NCBI GenBank assembly: GCA_017414845.1
Contig: JAFQJY010000050.1
Span: forward strand, 1-10,735
Direction of reading: 5' to 3'
From: Alphaproteobacteria bacterium
Lineage (GTDB): Bacteria > Pseudomonadota > Alphaproteobacteria > RF32 > UBA3637
Length of the DNA stretch: 10,735 bases
Within the stretch, counting starts at the first letter, position 1. Every line of letters starts with the position of its first letter. This document shows positions 6,023-10,735 of this stretch, piece by piece. A model generated the notes under the pieces. It had not been told where the DNA came from and ran no database searches. It saw only the letters and a program-made list of their open reading frames with translations. Both the position numbers and the translations under genes were made by a program.

Positions 6023-6319
6023 TTATTTTGCACCTGTTTTTTTAAGTTCAATCATACGATTGGCAAAACGGTTCAGTTTGTAATCACGTTGTTTGGAAAC
6101 AGCGTCTTCTATATCATAAATCATTTTGATTTGAGAAAGGGTAATTTCTACATCGGCCACTTCTTCGGCGATATTTTCAATATTGCCTCTGTCACGTAAT
6201 TCTTTACAGAGTTCTTTTATCAGTTCGGACATTTCTTCAATAACCATTATTTTTTGTGAGGTATCTCCGAAGTAATCAATGGCATCCCGAAAAATTTTCT
6301 GTTCCTGTTGTTTCTCCAT
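6023..6319 (-). CDS. MazG-like nucleotide pyrophosphohydrolase
   Basis: This 98-aa all-alpha NTP-PPase probably hydrolyses nucleoside triphosphates to monophosphate and pyrophosphate, protecting the nucleotide pool. EEMSE (28-32) is the EExxE metal-binding motif and EEVAD (52-56) supplies the ExxD motif, in the order and spacing of MazG-like and dUTPase-like proteins of this size. The chain is a single domain, unlike full-length two-domain MazG. The start has AAGGAG seven bases upstream (6327-6332). It is the last gene of the minus-strand run, 20 bases after the M23 peptidase. The preferred nucleotide cannot be told from the sequence. Confidence 0.8.
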   Translation of the reverse strand: MEKQQEQKIFRDAIDYFGDTSQKIMVIEEMSELIKELCKELRDRGNIENIAEEVADVEITLSQIKMIYDIEDAVSKQRDYKLNRFANRMIELKKTGAK

Positions 6320-6339
6320 TTTTCATCTCCTTTTGTTTT

Positions 6340-7134
6340 TTAGGGGCAAGTTTCTTTTAAAATACGTGCAGGGTCAAATCGCACATTATTCCACATAAGT
6401 GTCAAATGTAAATGAGGCCCTGTCGCCCGTCCCGTTGCCCCGACAAGACCGATGATGTCGCCTTGTTTTACGCTGTCGCCGACAGAAACATTTAAAGCAC
6501 TTAAATGACTGTATGAAGAATAAATATCACTTCCGTGATGAATAATCACCGTACCGCCGGTATAAAATAAATCTTTTTCCGAAAGAACGACGATACCGTC
6601 GGCAACCGTTTTAATTTTTGTCCCTTTCGGAGAAGCAATATCCAGTCCGCTATGTGGGTTTTTAGGGATTCCGTTATAGACTCTGTTTTGTCCGAAAAGT
6701 CCGGAATATCGTCCTTTTAAGGGCGATAAAAAACACATGGGAAATCCTGAAAGGGTCGTTTCTTTTCTGGCTTCGTTTATTTTAAGTTGTTCTCTTGCGA
6801 TTCGGCGCTGTTCCCATGGGGAAGGTTCTACCGTTTTCTGAGGAACGCCGTTGATGTGTTCTATTTTCCAATCGTAAGGTAAAATCTGCACGGGATAAGG
6901 TTTGACACTTCCCTCTTTTTTGACGGTTAAAACAAGTGTTTCAGGCGCATCTCTGCCAACGGCAAAAACAAAAGTGTCAAACATGGTCGGCAGTTGTTTA
7001 TCTCCGATAAAAATCTGTTCGCCTTTTTCTTTTTTTCCGTAAACAAAATCGCCCTGATAAATTTTATCGGGAAGTGTTAAAGCATGTGCATATATCGGGA
7101 GGATTAAAAGCAACGTAAAAAGTATTTTTTTCAT
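6340..7134 (-). CDS. Secreted M23-family metallopeptidase (peptidoglycan hydrolase)
   Basis: This is a zinc endopeptidase of the LytM/lysostaphin type that likely cuts peptide cross-links of murein in the periplasm. The 264-aa precursor has a clear signal peptide (MKKILFTLLLILPIYAHA). A beta-rich N-terminal domain (about 20-105) resembles the region found before M23 domains. A basic, probably helical linker (about 107-126) follows. The M23 domain spans about 135-258 with all zinc and catalytic residues: H161 and D165 in HSGLDIA, H210 in SYSHL, and H241-x-H243 in GPHLHL. It should therefore be active rather than a degenerate EnvC/NlpD-type activator. The start has AAGGA nine bases upstream and lies 19 bases after the xseA stop, in one operon with tadA, xseA and the MazG-like gene. 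No membrane anchor beyond the signal is seen. Confidence 0.92.
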   Translation of the reverse strand: MKKILFTLLLILPIYAHALTLPDKIYQGDFVYGKKEKGEQIFIGDKQLPTMFDTFVFAVGRDAPETLVLTVKKEGSVKPYPVQILPYDWKIEHINGVPQKTVEPSPWEQRRIAREQLKINEARKETTLSGFPMCFLSPLKGRYSGLFGQNRVYNGIPKNPHSGLDIASPKGTKIKTVADGIVVLSEKDLFYTGGTVIIHHGSDIYSSYSHLSALNVSVGDSVKQGDIIGLVGATGRATGPHLHLTLMWNNVRFDPARILKETCP

Positions 7135-7153
7135 TTTTCAGTGTCCTTTCTTT

Positions 7154-8398
7154 TTAAAAAAGTTCCTGTTGTGTCATCGGACGAGGAAGCACTTTTGTTT
7201 TAACTTCTCCGTCTTTAAATTTGAGTGTCAGTGCAGACATTGTCTGCGCCTTTTGAGCCGAGGAAACAAGTCCTTTTTTTCCGTCGGTAATCAGAGCAAA
7301 ACCTTTGTCCAACACCCGTTCATACGAGGAGGCTTCAAGCAGTCGTGAAAGAGAGGAAAATTTTTCCTGTTTTCGGGACATAAAATGTGTCAATGCTAAA
7401 TTTAACCGTTCTGTTTTGTCGTCTAAACGCTGTAAATAATTCTCTACCAATTCAGAGAGTTTCGGCATTCCTTTGACGGCTATTTCAAGTTGTCTTTTTT
7501 TGTCTGCCGTTGTTCGCAAAAGCCCCTCGGTCATTCTTTTTTCAAAAGTCATAACTTTGAGTTTTAATTCAGAAGCAACAGGTACGGCTTTTTCGGCGGC
7601 ACCGGTCGGTGTCGGCGCTCTTAAATCGGCGACATAGTCAATCAGTGTCGTGTCTGTTTCGTGTCCGACGGCAGAAATAAGCGGTATTTTACAATCAAAT
7701 GCAGAACGGGCAACAATTTCTTCGTTAAAACACCATAAATCTTCCAAACTTCCTCCCCCTCGGGCAACAATCAAAACATCAGGACGAGGAATCAGGCCGT
7801 CTTTTGTCATTAAACCTTCGCTCGGGATTCTGTCAAATCCTCGTATGGCTGAGGCGATTTGTTCTGCCGCTCCCTCTCCTTGAACCAATACAGGCCACAG
7901 GTAAACAGGTGTCGGAAAACGTTCTTTAATTCGGTGCATAATATCCCGAATAACGGCGCCGGTCGGACTGGTAATTACACCGATGTTTTTGGGTAAAAAA
8001 GGAATAGGCTTTTTTTTATCTGCATCAAAAAGTCCCTCGGTTGCTAACTTCTTTTTTCGCTCTTCTAATAATTTTAATAACGCCCCCTCGCCGGCAGGTT
8101 CAGCGCTTTCCACAATCATCTGATAATTACTGCGTCCGGCATAGGTTGAAAGATGTCCCGTACAGATAACTTCCAAGCCCTCTTGTAAGGCAGATTTTGT
8201 TGCAGAGGATACACCACGCCAACAAATAGCATTCAAAACGGAATCTTTGTCTTTTAAGGAAAAATAGGTATGGCCGGATGAGGCTCGTTTCAATTCCGTG
8301 ATTTCTCCTCGTACCTGAATGTTTGAAAAGGTATTTTCAACAACGCTTTTTAAAAGAGATGAAATTTCAGAAACGGAAAAACATTTTATTTCGGTCAT
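7154..8398 (-). CDS. xseA: Exodeoxyribonuclease VII large subunit
   Basis: XseA with XseB degrades single-stranded DNA from both ends in repair. The 414-aa protein has the N-terminal OB-fold DNA-binding domain (about 1-100: NIQVRGEITELKRASSGHTY, FSLKDKDSVLNAICWRG). The catalytic domain follows, with GVITSPTGAVIRDI, ARGGGSLEDLWCFNEE and VGHETDTTLIDYVADLRAPT all intact. The helical C-terminal region is shorter than in E. coli (456 aa) but ends with the normal DKGFALIT strand. Its ATG overlaps the tadA stop by four bases (ATGA), implying translational coupling. No xseB is in the window. Confidence 0.95.
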   Translation of the reverse strand: MTEIKCFSVSEISSLLKSVVENTFSNIQVRGEITELKRASSGHTYFSLKDKDSVLNAICWRGVSSATKSALQEGLEVICTGHLSTYAGRSNYQMIVESAEPAGEGALLKLLEERKKKLATEGLFDADKKKPIPFLPKNIGVITSPTGAVIRDIMHRIKERFPTPVYLWPVLVQGEGAAEQIASAIRGFDRIPSEGLMTKDGLIPRPDVLIVARGGGSLEDLWCFNEEIVARSAFDCKIPLISAVGHETDTTLIDYVADLRAPTPTGAAEKAVPVASELKLKVMTFEKRMTEGLLRTTADKKRQLEIAVKGMPKLSELVENYLQRLDDKTERLNLALTHFMSRKQEKFSSLSRLLEASSYERVLDKGFALITDGKKGLVSSAQKAQTMSALTLKFKDGEVKTKVLPRPMTQQELF

Positions 8399-8841
8399 TT
8401 TCTTTTCCTCTCAAAAAACTTTTTCATCACAAGAGCGCATTTTTCTTCTTCCAATCCGCCGTAAATGTCAGGTTTATGATGGGTATGATTTAAAACACGG
8501 GCACCGTGTTCTATCCCGCCTGATTTCGGGTCATAAGCACCAAAATAAATTCGGTCAATTTTAGACCAAGCCAATGCACCTGCACACATGGGGCAAGGTT
8601 CAAGTGTTGTAAAGAGGGAATATCCCGAAAAATGATTTGTTTTTAAAATTTTTCCTCCCTCCCGCAGGGCTAAAATTTCGGCATGTGCTGAAATATCGTT
8701 CATTTTTTCCGTCTGATTATGCGCCGTTGCAATAATTTTCCCCGTGTTTGTTTCAAAAAGAACGGCACCGACAGGTATTTCGTCTGTGTCAAATGCTTTT
8801 TGGGCTTCTTCAAGAGCAGTTTCAACAATTATTTTATTCAT
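8395..8841 (-). CDS. tadA: tRNA-specific adenosine deaminase
   Basis: TadA deaminates A34 to inosine in the tRNA-Arg(ACG) anticodon wobble position. The 148-aa protein has the zinc-binding and proton-shuttle signature HAE (H53, E55) and PCPMCAGA (C83, C86), with the family's IPVGAVL and GAYDPKSGG segments. The length is typical. It is the first gene of the minus-strand run, overlapping xseA by four bases. Only 45 bases separate its start from the divergent pseudouridine synthase. This tadA/rluB/rsmD neighbourhood is familiar from Alphaproteobacteria. The Shine-Dalgarno is poor and its promoter must overlap the divergent one. Confidence 0.95.
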   Translation of the reverse strand: MNKIIVETALEEAQKAFDTDEIPVGAVLFETNTGKIIATAHNQTEKMNDISAHAEILALREGGKILKTNHFSGYSLFTTLEPCPMCAGALAWSKIDRIYFGAYDPKSGGIEHGARVLNHTHHKPDIYGGLEEEKCALVMKKFFERKRK

Positions 8842-8870
8842 TTTTTTAAAGACTTTTCTTTTTTTTCTGA

Positions 8871-8876
8871 TATAAT
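8871..8876 (+). promoter_or_regulatory. -10 box (TATAAT) very close to the rluB start codon
   Basis: A consensus TATAAT lies ten bases before the ATG at 8887, predicting a transcript start around 8883 and almost no leader. No good -35 is seen; AAAGAC at 8848-8853 is 17 bases upstream but matches TTGACA poorly. Confidence 0.45.
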
Positions 8877-8886
8877 AACAGAAATC

Positions 8887-9618
8887 ATGGAAAAGAACAA
8901 AGAAAGAATTGCAAAAAAATTAGCACACGTCGGAATTGCTTCCCGTCGTGGCGCTGAAGAGATGATTCTCGCCGGCAGAGTTTGTGTCAATGGCGAGAAG
9001 TTAAATACGCCTGCTTTTTTAGTAGATGAGGATGATAAAATAACGGTTGACGGAAAAGAAATCGGCACGGTTTCCGTATCCCGAATGTGGTGCTATTATA
9101 AACCGAGAGGACTTTTGACAACGCACAAAGATCCGAAAGGACGACCGACGGTGTTTGAAAATTTGCCGAAGTTTTTGCCTCGTGTTATTTCTATCGGGCG
9201 ACTGGATTTAAATTCCGAAGGGCTTTTACTCCTGACAACGGACGGTGCGATTGCACGCAAAATTGAACTTCCGTCTACCGGATGGAAAAGAAAATACAGG
9301 GTTCGCATTCACGGTAAAATGACGCCGGAAATTATTGCTAAAATTAAAAAGGGAATTACCGTTGACGGGGTTCGTTATGCACCGGCTGATATTGAAATAG
9401 AACCCTCGCAGTCGGGTGGGGCTAATCAGTGGATAAAAATAACGCTGACAGAGGGTAAAAATCGTGAAATCAGAAAAATGATGGCCTCTTTCGGGCTGGA
9501 AGTCAGTCGTCTTATTCGTATTGCTTACGGGCCTTTTCAATTGGGCAACTTAAAAGAGGGCGAAGTTAGAGAAATCCCCTCTAAAATCATCAGAGAGCAA
9601 CTGCCGTGCGTATCGTAG
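8887..9618 (+). CDS. rluB: 23S rRNA pseudouridine synthase, RluB/RsuA family
   Basis: This enzyme isomerises a uridine to pseudouridine in rRNA; family resemblance suggests the large-subunit RluB type. The 243-aa protein has an N-terminal S4 RNA-binding domain (about 5-60, with HVGIASRRGAEEMILAGRV) and the catalytic Asp107 in GRLDLNSEGLLLLTTDG. Later conserved parts are TGWKRKYRVR (131-140) and EGKNREIRKMM (189-199), close to the alphaproteobacterial RluB pattern. The ATG at 8887 is chosen because the S4 domain begins right after it; upstream in-frame codons run antisense through tadA and look non-coding. There is no Shine-Dalgarno and a TATAAT sits ten bases upstream, suggesting leaderless translation. 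Its end overlaps the start of rsmD by 13 bases. Confidence 0.93.
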   Translation: MEKNKERIAKKLAHVGIASRRGAEEMILAGRVCVNGEKLNTPAFLVDEDDKITVDGKEIGTVSVSRMWCYYKPRGLLTTHKDPKGRPTVFENLPKFLPRVISIGRLDLNSEGLLLLTTDGAIARKIELPSTGWKRKYRVRIHGKMTPEIIAKIKKGITVDGVRYAPADIEIEPSQSGGANQWIKITLTEGKNREIRKMMASFGLEVSRLIRIAYGPFQLGNLKEGEVREIPSKIIREQLPCVS

Positions 9619-10157
9619 GCGGAACTTTTAAAGGCAGAACTTTGAAAGCCCCTGATACAGGGCTGACACGTCCGACTTCTGACAGAGCCAGAGAGGCTCT
9701 TTTTAACATTCTCTCGTCTTATCTTTTAAAGACAGATAAAAATTGGGCTGATATTGTTTTTGCCGATATTTTCGCAGGTAGTGGGGCTGTCGGAACTGAG
9801 GCTCTTTCCAGAGGAGCACGAAAAGTTTTTTTCGTTGAAAAAAATAAAGAAGCAATTGCGTGTATTCGTCAAAATACAAAAGGAATAACAGGGGCAGAAA
9901 TTTTGTGTACGGATGCATTTGATATGCCTTTTTCAAAAACAGCGTGTGATATTATTTTTACGGATGCTCCCTATCAAACACATTTTGGCGAAAAAGTCAT
10001 TGAAAGTATAGAAAAAAAAGGGTGGATTAAAGAGAATACCCTTGTCATTATTGAAGTGGAAAAAAATGAAAAGCCGATACTTCCCGACGGTTTTGTTTTA
10101 AAGGAGGAAAGAACTTACGGAAAGGGAAAACTGATTTTCTGTCAAAAAAGTGTGTAA
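9606..10157 (+). CDS. rsmD: 16S rRNA (guanine966-N2)-methyltransferase
   Basis: RsmD methylates G966 of 16S rRNA in the 30S subunit, using S-adenosylmethionine. The 183-aa protein starts with the family's MRIVGGTFKGRTL and RPTSDRAREALFNIL (22-36). The SAM-binding motif is DIFAGSGAVGTEALSRGA (54-71). The catalytic tetrapeptide, normally [DN]PP[FY], reads DAPY (120-123), with Ala encoded by GCT. The start is a GTG within the last codons of rluB, a 13-base overlap that suggests coupled translation. Length is slightly under the E. coli protein (198 aa). The rest of the fold looks intact, so it is probably functional. Confidence 0.93.
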   Translation: MRIVGGTFKGRTLKAPDTGLTRPTSDRAREALFNILSSYLLKTDKNWADIVFADIFAGSGAVGTEALSRGARKVFFVEKNKEAIACIRQNTKGITGAEILCTDAFDMPFSKTACDIIFTDAPYQTHFGEKVIESIEKKGWIKENTLVIIEVEKNEKPILPDGFVLKEERTYGKGKLIFCQKSV

Positions 10158-10163
10158 AAATGC

Positions 10164-10192
10164 TTGTGAAAATCGGACTTATCTTTTATAGT
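10164..10192 (+). promoter_or_regulatory. Likely promoter of transketolase
   Basis: TTGTGA (10164-10169), a 17-base spacer and TATAGT (10187-10192) lie just after the rsmD stop and give a leader of about 20 bases. The following AGAAAGGA (10203-10210) is the Shine-Dalgarno. Confidence 0.55.
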
Positions 10193-10218
10193 GTTCTCTA
10201 TAAGAAAGGATAATGATT

Positions 10219-10735
10219 ATGAATACAAAATTATTTGCTGATACCTTGCGTTTTTTATCTATGGATATGGTGGAAAAGGCAAAATCAGGACATCCCGGAA
10301 CGCCTATGGGAATGGCGGATATTACGGCAGTTTTATTTTCTAAGTTTTTAAAGTTTGATGCATCTGCCCCCCGTTGGCCGGACAGGGACAGATTTCTGCT
10401 TTCCAATGCACATGCCAGTGCTTTGCAATACGCTCTGTTATATTTGACAGGGTACGATGATATTTCTATGGATGATTTAAAAGCGTTTCGTCAATTGGAT
10501 TCTAAAACGGCGGGTCATCCGGAATATCGTGTCTTAAAAGGAATAGAGGCCAGTGGCGGTCCTTTGGGACAAGGTCTCGCTATGGCTGTCGGTATGGCTC
10601 TTTCGGAAAGAATGTCCGAGGCCCGTTTCGGTAAAGAATTGGTTGACCATTATACTTATGTGACAATCGGTGACGGCGATTTGATGGAGGGGATTTCCGA
10701 AGAGGCTATTTCCTTAGCCGGTCATTTCCGTTTGA
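10219..10735 (+). CDS. tkt: Transketolase N-terminal part, 3' end outside the window
   Basis: Transketolase moves two-carbon ketol units between sugar phosphates in the pentose phosphate pathway, using thiamine diphosphate and a metal. The 172 visible residues show [13 protein letters not shown] (23-35), GHPEY (99-103), [14 protein letters not shown] (114-127) and the metal/TPP motif [10 protein letters not shown] (151-160). The conserved SNGHGS reads SNAHAS (62-67); the TPP-contacting His65 is kept. The ATG at 10219 is preferred over the in-frame ATG at 10213 because AGAAAGGA ends eight bases before it but only two before the other. The frame is open to the window edge. Confidence 0.93.
   Translation, partial: MNTKLFADTLRFLSMDMVEKAKSGHPGTPMGMADITAVLFSKFLKFDASAPRWPDRDRFLLSNAHASALQYALLYLTGYDDISMDDLKAFRQLDSKTAGHPEYRVLKGIEASGGPLGQGLAMAVGMALSERMSEARFGKELVDHYTYVTIGDGDLMEGISEEAISLAGHFRL

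Noticed and set aside
5789..6319. HTH gene plus MazG-like gene as a toxin-antitoxin pair
   Set aside because: The two genes converge instead of forming an operon, and the MazG-like protein has enzyme motifs rather than those of a known toxin.
8719..8886. 56-residue N-terminal extension of the pseudouridine synthase
   Set aside because: It is antisense to tadA, Phe-rich and unlike the family; the S4 domain begins right after ATG 8887.

Overview
The window is chromosomal, fairly AT-rich and gene-dense. It looks like part of a small-genome alphaproteobacterium, perhaps a host- or gut-associated lineage. The best evidence is the block at 8395-10157. It holds tadA, a divergently transcribed RluB-type pseudouridine synthase whose TGW-(x)-R-K-Y-R-V-R and N-R-E-I-R-K segments match the alphaproteobacterial form as I remember it, and rsmD overlapping its end. 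The lineage call is inference from remembered family patterns; no search was run.

Layout: leucyl-tRNA synthetase (5' end cut by the window) runs to 2306. It is followed by an APH-fold small-molecule kinase that lacks a normal start codon. A hypothetical gene (minus) and a secreted cysteine-rich protein (plus) then diverge from a compact pair of sigma70-like promoters. The cysteine-rich gene is followed 21 bases later by galE, probably in one transcript. From 5231 to 5788 there is no conventional gene, but there is a dense set of structured repeats. A small helix-turn-helix protein follows, then a convergent minus-strand run tadA > xseA > M23 peptidase > MazG-like protein. The plus-strand pair rluB > rsmD comes next, and transketolase (3' end cut by the window) closes the window.

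The most unusual region is 5251-5776. It contains three related copies of a G6/C6 stem. Two of them share a 100-base block with 90 identical positions that ends in a strong intrinsic terminator. Eight of the ten differences fall in one 11-base loop. Two copies have their own TTGACA promoter with a conserved palindrome at the predicted start site. The last copy has four segments that can pair 1:2 and 3:4, or alternatively 2:3, directly before the Shine-Dalgarno of the HTH gene. That is the architecture of a transcription attenuator or structured leader RNA. I do not recognise it as a known family.

Most other genes are housekeeping: translation and tRNA/rRNA modification (leuS, tadA, rluB, rsmD), DNA repair (xseA), sugar nucleotide and pentose metabolism (galE, tkt), cell-wall hydrolysis (M23) and nucleotide-pool cleaning (MazG-like). 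Several carry odd motif residues, which are listed as findings.
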